Positions 51,067-60,556 of a DNA stretch of 64,000 bases are shown here, one piece after another. The DNA comes from SFTJ01 sp045613305. Its GTDB lineage: Bacteria > Bacteroidota > Bacteroidia > Bacteroidales > Muribaculaceae. The notes under the pieces are model-generated. The model was not told where the DNA came from, made no database searches, and worked only from the letters and a program-made list of their open reading frames with translations. Position 1 is the first letter of the stretch. Each line of letters begins with the position of its first letter. The DNA lies in the NCBI GenBank assembly GCA_045613305.1, contig JAZLAU010000023.1:62001-126000 (forward strand). The letters are read 5' to 3'. Both the position numbers and the translations under genes were made by a program.

Positions 51067-52806
51067 TTATTTAGCCGGGAATAATTTTTCAAAATCGCGT
51101 TTGCTTGCTTTTTCAACATATTCTTCAGGAATAAACTTCCAATTGTTGTGCGCTTTGGGCGATATGGTGTTGTTTTTGCGGATGTATTCCAGCATGTAGA
51201 ATCGAAGGTCTTTGTCGGTAGAATACATTATTCGCTTGGTTAATTCGTCTTTAGGAATTCCGGCTCCTGAAGTGAGCAAACCGCCTCCTCCGTTGCCGCG
51301 ATAAGAGTTAATGGCAACTTTGTAATTTTTGTTAAGTTCGAAAGGAGAGCCGTCGGCCATGCTAATGATATTAACTTTTTCGCCACGAGGCTTTGTTAGG
51401 TCAACGGTGTAGATGATGCCTGCAGCGGAGTCGAAATTGTAGCTTTCGTGTTGGAATGAAGCTCTGCTTTCATCGCCTTCGGTTTTTGTTTCTTTAAACC
51501 AAAGCATGTGGTCGTCGGGCGATGACATTTGAGAGGTCCAGATGTAATAAGAATATTCAAGATAGTCTTTAATTTCCTTGCCGCTAAGCTGCATAGCATA
51601 GAGCATGTTTTCGTATTTCATTAGGGTGAACATGTCGCTTATGTGAATATTGCCTTCATCGATTTGGGCGTCGAACGACAATGGCGCGGCAAAAGATATG
51701 TCGGCGTCGGCAATATTTAACTGAATATCGTGAATGAAATCGATAAACGCCGATGAACCGAAATATGCAGGACGAGTGGAGATGGTTTCGGTGCAGTAGC
51801 CTATTTTTTCGCTCACAAATTCTTTGATTTCAAGGAATTGAGAATTGAATTTTTTTAAGAATTTAGCATCGGGCTGATATTTGTTGATGTCTTCAAGACC
51901 TCCGCTGATGGTTTTAGATGTTACCTTTTTGTTTTTTAAAGTAAATTCAACCTCTATGTTTGCCACCCAATTGCCGTTGTTTGCAGGATTAGCAATCAGC
52001 ACTTTGTGTCCGGCGTCGTTGGTGATGAACTTGTAGTCTTTGCGGTGGTCGTGACCGATTAGTATAATGTCGAAGCCGTCGACTTTTTTTGCAACTTCAA
52101 GTGAGGCATTTTCGGCATATCCGGCCACTGAGTGGTTTATGTCTTGTCCGGCGTGGAAAAGACCAATGATTAAGTCGGGCTTTTCATTTTGCTTAATGAT
52201 AGGAATCCATTCTTTAGCGGTTTCAACCATATCTTTGAAATAAAGTCCTTCCCAAAGGTTTTCGGGTAACCAAGCCGGAATGGCAGGAGTGATAAGGCCA
52301 ATGACGGCAATCTTAACGTCGTTGCGCTTAAAAATTTTGTACGGAGTTAGATAAGGCTGGTCGGTGGCTGCGTTAATGGTGTTTGCGCTAATTATTGGGA
52401 ACTTGCATTGCTTAATCCATCGGTCGTATACTTCGTGCCCAGTTTCAATGTCATGATTGCCTATATTGCCGGCGTCGTATTTCATAAAGTTAAGCGCATC
52501 GGCAAATAGGTGCTTTTGTTTTGTGTTGATGAAGTTATAGTAGTAGGCGCTTGGCTGACCTTGCAGTATGTCGCCATTTTCCAATAAAATTAGGTTCTTA
52601 CCGTAGGTTTTGCGTTGTTGGTTAACAAAAGTGCTTACTCTCGACAAACTGCCTTTCCATTCTTCTCCGGCAATGAAATTATAAGGGAAGCAATTGCCGT
52701 GAATGTCCGAGGTTTGGACAATGTTGATTTTTACAATTTTTTCTTTTGCGAAAATTGTTGTTGCTACAGAAATTAGCGACATAATTATAAAAAAAAGTCT
52801 TTTCAC
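51067..52806 (-). CDS. Exported 5'-nucleotidase / 2',3'-cyclic phosphodiesterase family protein
   Basis: A 579-residue periplasmic metallophosphoesterase of the UshA/CpdB type. A signal peptide (1-20, ending 'IFAK') precedes the calcineurin-like domain with metal motifs 'TSDIHGN', 'LENGDILQG', 'GNIGNHDIE', 'GLFHAGQD' and 'IGHDHRKD'. The C-terminal 5'-nucleotidase domain (about 330-579) has 'SFDAQI' and 'SYRGNGGGG' for substrate binding. It probably dephosphorylates extracellular nucleotides. Single-gene unit with a possible -7 box at 52844-52851. Confidence 0.88.
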   Translation of the reverse strand: MKRLFFIIMSLISVATTIFAKEKIVKINIVQTSDIHGNCFPYNFIAGEEWKGSLSRVSTFVNQQRKTYGKNLILLENGDILQGQPSAYYYNFINTKQKHLFADALNFMKYDAGNIGNHDIETGHEVYDRWIKQCKFPIISANTINAATDQPYLTPYKIFKRNDVKIAVIGLITPAIPAWLPENLWEGLYFKDMVETAKEWIPIIKQNEKPDLIIGLFHAGQDINHSVAGYAENASLEVAKKVDGFDIILIGHDHRKDYKFITNDAGHKVLIANPANNGNWVANIEVEFTLKNKKVTSKTISGGLEDINKYQPDAKFLKKFNSQFLEIKEFVSEKIGYCTETISTRPAYFGSSAFIDFIHDIQLNIADADISFAAPLSFDAQIDEGNIHISDMFTLMKYENMLYAMQLSGKEIKDYLEYSYYIWTSQMSSPDDHMLWFKETKTEGDESRASFQHESYNFDSAAGIIYTVDLTKPRGEKVNIISMADGSPFELNKNYKVAINSYRGNGGGGLLTSGAGIPKDELTKRIMYSTDKDLRFYMLEYIRKNNTISPKAHNNWKFIPEEYVEKASKRDFEKLFPAK

Positions 52807-52843
52807 GATTGTGGTGTTAAAAGTTTAATTGAGTAATTAGTTA

Positions 52844-52851
52844 CAAAATTA
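52844..52851 (-). promoter_or_regulatory. -7 box of the 5'-nucleotidase-family gene
   Basis: TAATTTTG on the minus strand, 37 nt upstream of the ATG; no clear -33 element. Confidence 0.35.
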
Positions 52852-52972
52852 GTAAAAAAGAAATGATAAGAAAATTTATAAATTGTTTTTCAAGGATAAA
52901 TATAGAGAAGAAGGCTATTTGAGTGTTAATATCTTTTCGATTAGAATATTAGTTAAAGTAATGGGAATTTAT

Positions 52973-52980
52973 TAATTTTG
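52973..52980 (+). promoter_or_regulatory. -7 box of rarA
   Basis: TAATTTTG followed by C, 24 nt upstream of the GTG at 53005. It overlaps the in-frame TTG at 52978, so translation must begin downstream. Confidence 0.45.
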
Positions 52981-53004
52981 CTACTAAAGAAAATTTCCGA
53001 AAAA

Positions 53005-54297
53005 GTGAATGAACCATTAGCAGAAAGAATGCGTCCGCGGACGCTTGACGGATACATAGGACAAAAACATTTGGTGGGGGAAGGAGCCATAATCCGCCGA
53101 ATGATAGAGTCGGGCAACATATCTTCGTTTATCTTGTGGGGCCCTCCTGGAGTTGGGAAAACCACCTTGGCAAAGATAATAGCAGAGCAGATAAAGGTGC
53201 CATTTTATACACTCTCGGCCGTAACATCGGGGGTGAAGGATGTTCGTGACCTCTTGGAAAGATGCGCTCACGATGCTCGAAGTGTGTTTTCGAACGGACG
53301 CCCTGTGCTGTTTATTGATGAAATACACCGATTCAATAAGTCGCAACAGGATTCTCTTCTTGCGGCAGTGGAAAATGGCACAGTAACTCTAATCGGGGCA
53401 ACTACAGAAAATCCTTCGTTTGAGGTTATAAGGCCGTTGCTTTCGCGAGCACAGGTGTATGTTTTAAAACCACTGGAAAAAGAAGATTTGCTTGATTTGC
53501 TCAACCGAGCAATTGCTACCGATGCGCTTTTGAAGACAAAAGACGTGAAGGTGGAGGAAACCGAGGCGCTTCTGCGCTTTGCCGGAGGAGATGCACGCAA
53601 GTTGCTTAATATTATTGACATAATGGTGCAGTCGCTTAAAGAAGATGAGCCGTTTGTGATAAATGATGAACTGGTGACGGTGCGCCTGCAACAGAATCCT
53701 ATGGCTTTTGACAAGGACGGCGAAATGCACTATGATATAATCTCAGCATTTATAAAGTCGATAAGAGGAAGTGACCCAGATGCGGCAATATATTGGTTGG
53801 CTCGTTTAGTTGCCGGCGGCGAGGACCCTAAGTTCATAGCTCGCCGATTGGTAATCTCGGCAAGCGAGGACATTGGATTGGCAAATCCGAATGCTTTGTT
53901 GTTGGCAAATGCCACATTCGACGCAATCCAGAAAATAGGTTGGCCCGAAGGTCGCATTCCATTGGCGGAATGTACGGTGTATTTGGCAACATCGCCAAAG
54001 AGCAATTCGGCATATATGGCAATTAATAGCGCACTTCAGTTTGTTGAGCAAACTGGTAATTTGCCGGTGCCTTTGCATTTGAGAAATGCCCCTACGAAAC
54101 TCATGTCGCAGATGGGTTATGGCAGTGGATACAAGTATGCGCATGATTATCCTGGCAATTTTGTACGACAAGAGTTTATGCCTCGTGAAGTAGGCCATCA
54201 AGCTTTTTGGCAGGCGTGTGGCAACCCACAAGAGCAAAAAATGAAAGAGCGAATGGATGAATTGTGGGGAAGGACCGGACAAAATGAGAAGAAATAG
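53005..54297 (+). CDS. rarA: Replication-associated recombination protein RarA/MgsA
   Basis: An AAA+ ATPase of 430 residues (clamp-loader-like, related to RuvB and Mgs1) acting at stalled replication forks. Walker A 'GPPGVGKT' (residues 46-53), Walker B 'FIDEIHRFN', sensor 'GATTENPSFE' and the C-terminal tetramerisation region ('AERMRP' start to 'LGY' end) fit. There is no ATG at the right place: family proteins begin 'MNEPLAER', which matches a GTG at 53005. The frame extends to a TTG at 52978, but that lies in the -7 box. Confidence 0.93.
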   Translation: MNEPLAERMRPRTLDGYIGQKHLVGEGAIIRRMIESGNISSFILWGPPGVGKTTLAKIIAEQIKVPFYTLSAVTSGVKDVRDLLERCAHDARSVFSNGRPVLFIDEIHRFNKSQQDSLLAAVENGTVTLIGATTENPSFEVIRPLLSRAQVYVLKPLEKEDLLDLLNRAIATDALLKTKDVKVEETEALLRFAGGDARKLLNIIDIMVQSLKEDEPFVINDELVTVRLQQNPMAFDKDGEMHYDIISAFIKSIRGSDPDAAIYWLARLVAGGEDPKFIARRLVISASEDIGLANPNALLLANATFDAIQKIGWPEGRIPLAECTVYLATSPKSNSAYMAINSALQFVEQTGNLPVPLHLRNAPTKLMSQMGYGSGYKYAHDYPGNFVRQEFMPREVGHQAFWQACGNPQEQKMKERMDELWGRTGQNEKK

Positions 54298-54373
54298 AAA
54301 AAATTACGTTTTTTAAGCAAATGCGACCTTTAGACCAATGAAAATGTAAAAATAACTAAAGGGGCGAAAAAAG

Positions 54374-54404
54374 TTGTTTGCTATTGGTATTTTATGTAAT
54401 TTTG
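54374..54404 (+). promoter_or_regulatory. Promoter of the etfB-etfA-acyl-CoA dehydrogenase operon
   Basis: TTG (54374-54376), 20-nt spacer, TAATTTTG followed by C (54397-54404). The predicted leader is about 88 nt and A/T-rich. Confidence 0.7.
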
Positions 54405-54496
54405 CAGTCAGGTAATGAGAATGTTATATACAAAGTATATATGTTCCACAAAGAATTGTAAATTTTTATTATTAAATCTAAATATTTCACGAAATT

Positions 54497-55369
54497 ATGA
54501 GTTTAAACATTGTAGTTTTGGCCAAGCAAGTGCCAGACACTCGTAATGTAGGCAAAGATGCAATGAAGGCCGATGGCACAATTAACCGTGCTGCGCTTCC
54601 AGCGATCTTCAATCCTGAAGACTTAAATGCATTAGAACAAGCCTTGCAATTGAAAGATAAGAATCCAGGATCGACAATCACATTATTGACAATGGGTTTG
54701 CCAAAGGCGGCAGAAATTATCCGCGAAAGCCTTTACAGAGGTGCAGATACTGGAATTGTGTTGACAGACAGAGCTTTAGCCGGAGCTGATACGTTGGCAA
54801 CATCGTATGCATTGGCTACAGCAATAAAGCACATGGGCAAGTGCGACATCATTTTTGGTGGTCGTCAAGCTATTGATGGCGATACTGCGCAAGTAGGTCC
54901 TCAAGTGGCCGAAAAGTTGGGATTGCCTCAAGTAACGTATGCAGAACATGTAGATGTAGTTGATGGTAAGGCAATAGTTACTCGCCGCTTGGAATCGGGT
55001 GTTGAAACAGTAGAATGTCCGTTGCCATTAGTGGTTACAGTAAACGGAAGTGCAGACGCATGCCGTCCACGTAATGCACGCTTGATTCAAAAATATAAAT
55101 ATGCTGTGACACCAAGTGAAAAGGCTACATTGTCGGAAGATAAACTTAAGTTGGTGGAAATGCGTCCGTTCTTGAATTTGAAAGAGTGGAGCGCAGCTGA
55201 AATTGAAGCAGATTTAGAACAATGCGGTTTGGCAGGTTCGCCAACAAAGGTAAAGACTGTTGTAAATGTTGTGTTTGCTGCTAAGGAAAGCAAAGTTATT
55301 GATGGTAATGATGAGGCTGGTCTTGAAGAATTGATTCAAGGCTTAATAGCAGAACATACAATTGGTTAA
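54497..55369 (+). CDS. etfB: Electron transfer flavoprotein, beta subunit
   Basis: EtfB of 290 residues. 'VLAKQVPDTRNV' at the start, 'NPEDLNALEQAL', and 'GGRQAIDGDTAQVGPQ' (about residues 120-135) mark the flavin or AMP-binding core. The 'DGDTAQVGP' form is the one seen in anaerobe Etf proteins that partner acyl-CoA dehydrogenases, including electron-bifurcating ones. First gene of the etfB-etfA-acd operon, with promoter upstream. Confidence 0.94.
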   Translation: MSLNIVVLAKQVPDTRNVGKDAMKADGTINRAALPAIFNPEDLNALEQALQLKDKNPGSTITLLTMGLPKAAEIIRESLYRGADTGIVLTDRALAGADTLATSYALATAIKHMGKCDIIFGGRQAIDGDTAQVGPQVAEKLGLPQVTYAEHVDVVDGKAIVTRRLESGVETVECPLPLVVTVNGSADACRPRNARLIQKYKYAVTPSEKATLSEDKLKLVEMRPFLNLKEWSAAEIEADLEQCGLAGSPTKVKTVVNVVFAAKESKVIDGNDEAGLEELIQGLIAEHTIG

Positions 55370-55397
55370 TAGTAACAATTTCAAAAATATTCAAAAG

Positions 55398-56429
55398 ATG
55401 ACAGACGTTAATAATTTAATAGTATATTGCGAATACGACGAAGGCAAGGTTGCTGATGTTAGTTTGGAATTGCTTACAAAAGGCCGTAAATTGGCAACAG
55501 AGTTAGGCGTAAAGCTTGAAGCAGTAGTAATAGGCGACAAGCTCGAAGGCATTGAAAATCAAGTTTTCCCATATGGCGTAGATGTTGTTTACAAGGTTGA
55601 GGATTCACGCTTGTACCCATACACATCACTTCCACACTCATCAATTGTGATAAATCTGTTCAGAGAAATCAAGCCACAAATCTGCTTGATGGGAGCAACA
55701 ACAATAGGTAGAGACTTGGGCCCACGCGTTTCATCATGTTTGCATAGCGGTTTGACAGCCGATTGTACGTCGCTTGAAATTGGTGGTCACACAGACCCAA
55801 AAACAGGCAAGAACTATGAAAACTTGTTGTATCAGATTCGTCCAGCATTTGGCGGTAATATTGTTGCAACTATCGTAAACCCAGATTGCCGTCCACAAAT
55901 GGCAACAGTTCGCGAAGGTGTGATGAAGAAAGAAGTGCTTGATGAAAACTATAAGGGAGAAGTGGTAAATCTTGACGCAGAAAAGTATTTGGATGCAGAT
56001 AGCTTTATCGTAAAGATTATCGACCGCCATGTTGAAAAGTCGAAAGTGAACATTAAGAATTCATCGATTATTGTAGCCGGTGGTTATGGCATGGGCAGCA
56101 AGGAAGGATTTGATATGTTGTTTGACTTGGCAAACACATTAGGCGCAGAAGTTGGAGCATCGCGTGCAGCAATCGACGCAGGATTCTGCAAGGATAAAGA
56201 ACGCCAAATTGGTCAAACAGGTGTGACTGTTCGTCCAAAGCTATATATAGCATGTGGTATTTCGGGCCAAATTCAGCACATCGCCGGCATGCAAGAAAGT
56301 GCAATCGTTATTTCAATTAACAACGATCCAAATGCACCAATTAATGCAATTGCTGATTATGTGATAAATGGCGATGTGGAACAAGTGATACCACGCCTAA
56401 TAAAGTATTATAAAAAGAACTCAAAGTAA
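55398..56429 (+). CDS. etfA: Electron transfer flavoprotein, alpha subunit
   Basis: EtfA of 343 residues. The C-terminal FAD-binding domain (about 200-330) shows 'VAGGYGMGSKEGF', 'VGASRAAIDAG', 'QIGQTGVTVRPKLYIA' and 'GISGQIQHIAGM', the standard signature. ATG 55398 ('MTDVNNL') follows etfB by 28 nt; a longer frame would overlap etfB with unconserved sequence. It dimerises with EtfB and passes electrons to or from the acyl-CoA dehydrogenase encoded next. Confidence 0.95.
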   Translation: MTDVNNLIVYCEYDEGKVADVSLELLTKGRKLATELGVKLEAVVIGDKLEGIENQVFPYGVDVVYKVEDSRLYPYTSLPHSSIVINLFREIKPQICLMGATTIGRDLGPRVSSCLHSGLTADCTSLEIGGHTDPKTGKNYENLLYQIRPAFGGNIVATIVNPDCRPQMATVREGVMKKEVLDENYKGEVVNLDAEKYLDADSFIVKIIDRHVEKSKVNIKNSSIIVAGGYGMGSKEGFDMLFDLANTLGAEVGASRAAIDAGFCKDKERQIGQTGVTVRPKLYIACGISGQIQHIAGMQESAIVISINNDPNAPINAIADYVINGDVEQVIPRLIKYYKKNSK

Positions 56430-56440
56430 AGAAATAAGAA

Positions 56441-58147
56441 ATGGCAAATTTTTATACCGATAATAAGGCGCTTCAATATCATCTAAATCATCCGTTGATG
56501 AAGAGAATCGTTGCGCTAAAGGAACGCGACTATGCAGATTGCGAAAAGTATGACTATGCACCAATGAACTTTGAAGATGCAATAGATTCATACGAAAAAG
56601 TTCTTGAAATAGCAGGTGAATTGGCAGCGGAAGTGATTGCCCCTAATGCAGAATCGGTTGATGCAGAAGGTCCACACGTAATCGATGGCCATGTTAAATA
56701 TGCAGAAGGAACACAAAAGAATCTTGATGCAATCAATAAGGCAGGTTTGATGGGCATTTCATTGCCACGCCGTTATAATGGTTTGAATTTTTCGATTGTT
56801 CCATACATTATGGCTAACGATATTGTGAGCCGTGCAGATGCAGGATTTGAAAACGTATGGGGTTTGCAAGATTGCGCTGAAACTATCTATGAGTTTGCAG
56901 ACGAAGACCAAAAGATGCGTTATTTGACTCGTGTGAGCGCAGGTGAAACAATGGCAATGGACCTTACAGAGCCAGATGCAGGTAGCGACTTGCAAGCTGT
57001 AATGCTTAAGGCAACATATTGCGAAGAAGATGGCACATGGCGATTGAATGGTGTGAAGCGTTTCATCACTAATGGCGATGCTCACATTTCGCTTGTTCTT
57101 GCTCGTTCGGAAGAAGGCACAAAGGACGGCCGTGGATTGTCGATGTTCATCTATGACCGCAACGATGGTGGCGTAATAGTACGACGCATAGAACATAAAT
57201 TAGGTATCAAGGGCAGCCCAACTTGTGAACTTGTTTTTAAGAATGCTAAGGCTGAATTGGTTGGCTCACGAAAGTTAGGCCTAATAAAGTATGTGATGGC
57301 GTTGATGAACTGTGCTCGTTTGGGTATTGCTTCACAATCGGTAGGTATTAGCGAAGCTGCATATCGCGAAGCTGTAGCCTATGCAAACGACCGTAAGCAA
57401 TTCGGTAAGGCTATTATCGAATTCCCAGCAGTGGCAGAAATGATTGCAAATATTAAGGCGAAACTTGATGCATCTCGCGCATTGCTATATGAAACTGCTC
57501 GCTTTGTGGATATGACAAAGATTTTGGAAGATATCTCACGTGAGCGTACGTTGACACCAGAAGAACGTGCTGAAATGAAGGCATATTCTCGTTTGGCTAC
57601 TGCATACACACCACTAACTAAGGGCATGGGCAGTGAATTCTGTAACCAAAATGCATATGATTGTCTTCAAGTGCATGGCGGTAGCGGTTTCATGAAGGAT
57701 TATGCTTGTGAACGTATATATCGTGATGCTCGTATTACTTCAATCTATGAAGGTACGACTCAACTTCAGGTGGTTGCTGCAATTGGTAATGTTACTAAGG
57801 GCGTGTATGGCGACCAAATGAAGGCGTATGCTGCTGAAGAAGTGAGCGAAGATATGAAACCATTGCAAGCAAGAGTGAATGCTATGGCTGAACAATATTT
57901 TGACATTGTTTCTAAGATTGATACTGCCAATAAGGAATATTTTGAACTTCAGGCACGTCGTCTTGTGGAAATTGCAGGTCATACAATCATGGCATACCTT
58001 TTGGTTAACGATGCTTCAAAGGCTCCAGAATTGTTTGCTGACAGTGCTAAGGTGTATGTAAACTATGCTGAAGGCGAAGTGGCTAAGAATATGCGTATGC
58101 TTAACAGCATTGTTGCTGAAGACCTAAACGCTTACGGAATCAAATAA
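56441..58147 (+). CDS. Acyl-CoA dehydrogenase
   Basis: A 568-residue FAD enzyme of the acyl-CoA dehydrogenase family. N-terminal helical domain, middle beta domain with 'MDLTEPDAGSDL' and 'KRFITNGD', and C-terminal domain with 'CLQVHGGSGFMKDY'; the catalytic base is Glu437 in 'SIYEGTTQLQ'. About 125 residues after this form an extra helical C-terminal domain, as in the longer DmdC/FadE5-like branch. It lies 11 nt after etfA, so the three work together, oxidising an acyl-CoA or reducing an enoyl-CoA. Substrate unknown. Confidence 0.92.
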   Translation: MANFYTDNKALQYHLNHPLMKRIVALKERDYADCEKYDYAPMNFEDAIDSYEKVLEIAGELAAEVIAPNAESVDAEGPHVIDGHVKYAEGTQKNLDAINKAGLMGISLPRRYNGLNFSIVPYIMANDIVSRADAGFENVWGLQDCAETIYEFADEDQKMRYLTRVSAGETMAMDLTEPDAGSDLQAVMLKATYCEEDGTWRLNGVKRFITNGDAHISLVLARSEEGTKDGRGLSMFIYDRNDGGVIVRRIEHKLGIKGSPTCELVFKNAKAELVGSRKLGLIKYVMALMNCARLGIASQSVGISEAAYREAVAYANDRKQFGKAIIEFPAVAEMIANIKAKLDASRALLYETARFVDMTKILEDISRERTLTPEERAEMKAYSRLATAYTPLTKGMGSEFCNQNAYDCLQVHGGSGFMKDYACERIYRDARITSIYEGTTQLQVVAAIGNVTKGVYGDQMKAYAAEEVSEDMKPLQARVNAMAEQYFDIVSKIDTANKEYFELQARRLVEIAGHTIMAYLLVNDASKAPELFADSAKVYVNYAEGEVAKNMRMLNSIVAEDLNAYGIK

Positions 58148-58174
58148 AGAAACTATTGATTTTTAATTATAGCG

Positions 58175-58211
58175 AAATGAGGGGTATGTTAAGTGTCCCT
58201 CATTTTTTTAT
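58175..58211 (+). terminator. Terminator of the etf-acyl-CoA dehydrogenase operon
   Basis: A 9-bp perfect stem (58175-58183 with 58197-58205), 13-nt loop, running into T. Confidence 0.8.
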
Positions 58212-58325
58212 ATTATATAGAAGCATTTGCAAATTTTCGGTTAATAAAATGTCATTTGCCATAGGGTTGTTGGCAGGTTATTAATCTTTCACAAAAAATA
58301 GGATGCAGTAATGAGAATTATTGTG

Positions 58326-58333
58326 TAAATTTG
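58326..58333 (+). promoter_or_regulatory. -7 box of the dipeptidyl peptidase gene
   Basis: TAAATTTG, 36 nt upstream of the ATG at 58370. It overlaps the in-frame TTG at 58331 and so excludes it as a start. Confidence 0.45.
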
Positions 58334-58369
58334 TTGAGAATACGATATAATGAAATACATATATATAAA

Positions 58370-60547
58370 ATGAAAAGAATAAACAGAATTTTGCTTCTAA
58401 TAGTGGCATTTGTGGCATCGGTGTTTGCGACCGCAGAGGCATTTACTATGCGTGACGCCGTATTATGGCAAGGAAAGAAAGGTATTGGTTCGGTTACTCC
58501 TTCAGTAGATGGTGTAAGTTACTATCAGATGCGAGGAGCATCAAAAATTGTGAAGGTGGATTATAAGACTGGCGCAGAAACTGTGGTGTTTGATTCGTCA
58601 ACTGCCCGTGATTGTGAAATTTCACAATGGAATGGTTTTGAATTGTCGCCAGATGAATCAAAGATTCTTCTCTATGTAAATTATGAGCCAATCTATCGCC
58701 ATTCGTTTAGGGCAGACTATTATGTTTATGAAATTCGCCACAATAAGTTGTCGAAGTTGAGTAATGCCGGAAGGGAAGAAATAGCAACATTCTCGCCCGA
58801 TGGTAGAATGGTGGCATATGTTCATCAAAACAACATTTATATTAAAAAACTTGATTATGGCAGTGAAGTGGCAGTGACCACCGACGGCAAAATAAATCAA
58901 GTGATTAATGGTGTGCCTGATTGGGTATACCAAGAAGAATTTGGTTTGCTTAATTCATTAGCATGGGCACCCGATAACTTGACTTTGTCGTTTATTCGTT
59001 GGGATGAATCGGAGGTGCCAATGTACTCGATGCAGATGTATAATGGTGCATGTAACCCAATTAAGGGCAATGAGTTGTATCCAAGTGCATATGAATATAA
59101 GTATCCAAAAGCAGGTGAGGCAAATTCAAAGGTGAGCGTGATTAGTTATGACGTTGAGAATCGCACTCTAAAAACCATGAAGGTGCCAATGAATAGCGAT
59201 GATTATATACCTAAAATTGTGTATGGAAAAACACCAGAACGCTTGATGGTGACAAAATTAAATCGTCATCAAAATGAGATTACTCTTTATGCTGTAAATC
59301 CACGCTCAACAGTGGCGAAGTCGATTTATACAGAAAAGAGCAGCTCTTGGTTAGATTATTCGATGGTGACAGAGGCTGTTTATTATGACGATTTCTTTAT
59401 TATAAGAAGCGAAAAGAGTGGATGGACTCACTTGTATCAATATTCAAATAGCGGTTCGTTGATGAAGCAATTAACCACAGGTAATTGGAACGTGACTGCG
59501 TATTATGGCTATGATGCATTGAAGAGAACTTTCTATTTCCAAACAACTCAAGTCAGCCCGCTCGACCGCACAATTTCAAAAGTTGACGCAAAGGGAGTTG
59601 TGACTCCTATTGTTAAAGGTGCAGGCACATATTCTGCAATATTTAGCAAAGACATGAAGCATTATATACAGAACTTCTGTGACGCAACAACACCAAATCA
59701 GTATAGGGTTATAAGTGTTGCAAATGGCAAGACTGTAAGAGATTTGGAACTTAATGAGCAGTATGCAGCGAAATACACTGCTGTGGATATACCGAAGCGC
59801 GAGTTCTTCCAATTTCAGAGCGAGGGTCATATGCTAAATGGTTATATGATTAAGCCTTTGGATTTCAATCCAAATAAGAAGTATCCTGTGATTATGTCGC
59901 AATACAGTGGCCCGGGTTCACAACAAGTGTTAAACAATTGGAAGGTTGATTGGGAGGAATATTTTGCAACACAGGGTTATGTGGTGGTTTGTGTAGATGG
60001 TAGAGGAACAGGAAACCGAGGTAAGGAATTTGAATCGGTGGTGTATATGAAACTCGGCTATTATGAAACAATCGACCAAATTGCAGCAGCAAATTATATG
60101 GCCAAGCAATCATTTGTAGATGCTAACAAGATAGGTATTTGGGGATGGAGCTTTGGCGGTTATGAAGTGCTAATGGCAATGTCGCAATTAAATAGTCCGT
60201 ATGCAGTAGGTGTGGCAATTGCGCCTGTTACAGATTGGCGATTCTACGACACAATATATGCAGAGCGATTCATGCGCACGCCTAACGAAAACGAAAACGG
60301 ATATAATGAAGGTTCTCCACTTAAGCGAGTGAAACTTCAAAAGGGTAACTTGCTTATAATGTCGGGCACGGCCGATGATAATGTCCACATTACAAACACT
60401 TACCAATATGCAGCTGAAATGACGCAACAAGGTAAATTGTTTGACATGATGGTGTATCTAAATATGAATCACTCGATTAACGGTTGTGAAACACGTTTGC
60501 CATTGTATAATAAGGTTCTTGATTTCTTTAATAGAAATTTGAAATAA
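58370..60547 (+). CDS. Dipeptidyl peptidase IV family protein (S9B)
   Basis: A 725-residue exported serine peptidase that removes X-Pro or X-Ala dipeptides from peptides. Signal peptide 1-25; an eight-bladed beta-propeller (DPPIV_N, about 40-450) with the substrate-binding 'DWVYQEEF' glutamate motif; and an alpha/beta hydrolase domain with nucleophile Ser594 in 'GWSFGGYE', Asp in 'GTADDNV' and His in 'NMNHSI'. The start is the ATG after the -7 box. The usual motif is GWSYGG; here Phe replaces Tyr. miaA follows after 9 nt. Confidence 0.93.
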   Translation: MKRINRILLLIVAFVASVFATAEAFTMRDAVLWQGKKGIGSVTPSVDGVSYYQMRGASKIVKVDYKTGAETVVFDSSTARDCEISQWNGFELSPDESKILLYVNYEPIYRHSFRADYYVYEIRHNKLSKLSNAGREEIATFSPDGRMVAYVHQNNIYIKKLDYGSEVAVTTDGKINQVINGVPDWVYQEEFGLLNSLAWAPDNLTLSFIRWDESEVPMYSMQMYNGACNPIKGNELYPSAYEYKYPKAGEANSKVSVISYDVENRTLKTMKVPMNSDDYIPKIVYGKTPERLMVTKLNRHQNEITLYAVNPRSTVAKSIYTEKSSSWLDYSMVTEAVYYDDFFIIRSEKSGWTHLYQYSNSGSLMKQLTTGNWNVTAYYGYDALKRTFYFQTTQVSPLDRTISKVDAKGVVTPIVKGAGTYSAIFSKDMKHYIQNFCDATTPNQYRVISVANGKTVRDLELNEQYAAKYTAVDIPKREFFQFQSEGHMLNGYMIKPLDFNPNKKYPVIMSQYSGPGSQQVLNNWKVDWEEYFATQGYVVVCVDGRGTGNRGKEFESVVYMKLGYYETIDQIAAANYMAKQSFVDANKIGIWGWSFGGYEVLMAMSQLNSPYAVGVAIAPVTDWRFYDTIYAERFMRTPNENENGYNEGSPLKRVKLQKGNLLIMSGTADDNVHITNTYQYAAEMTQQGKLFDMMVYLNMNHSINGCETRLPLYNKVLDFFNRNLK

Positions 60548-60556
60548 TCTGTTTTG

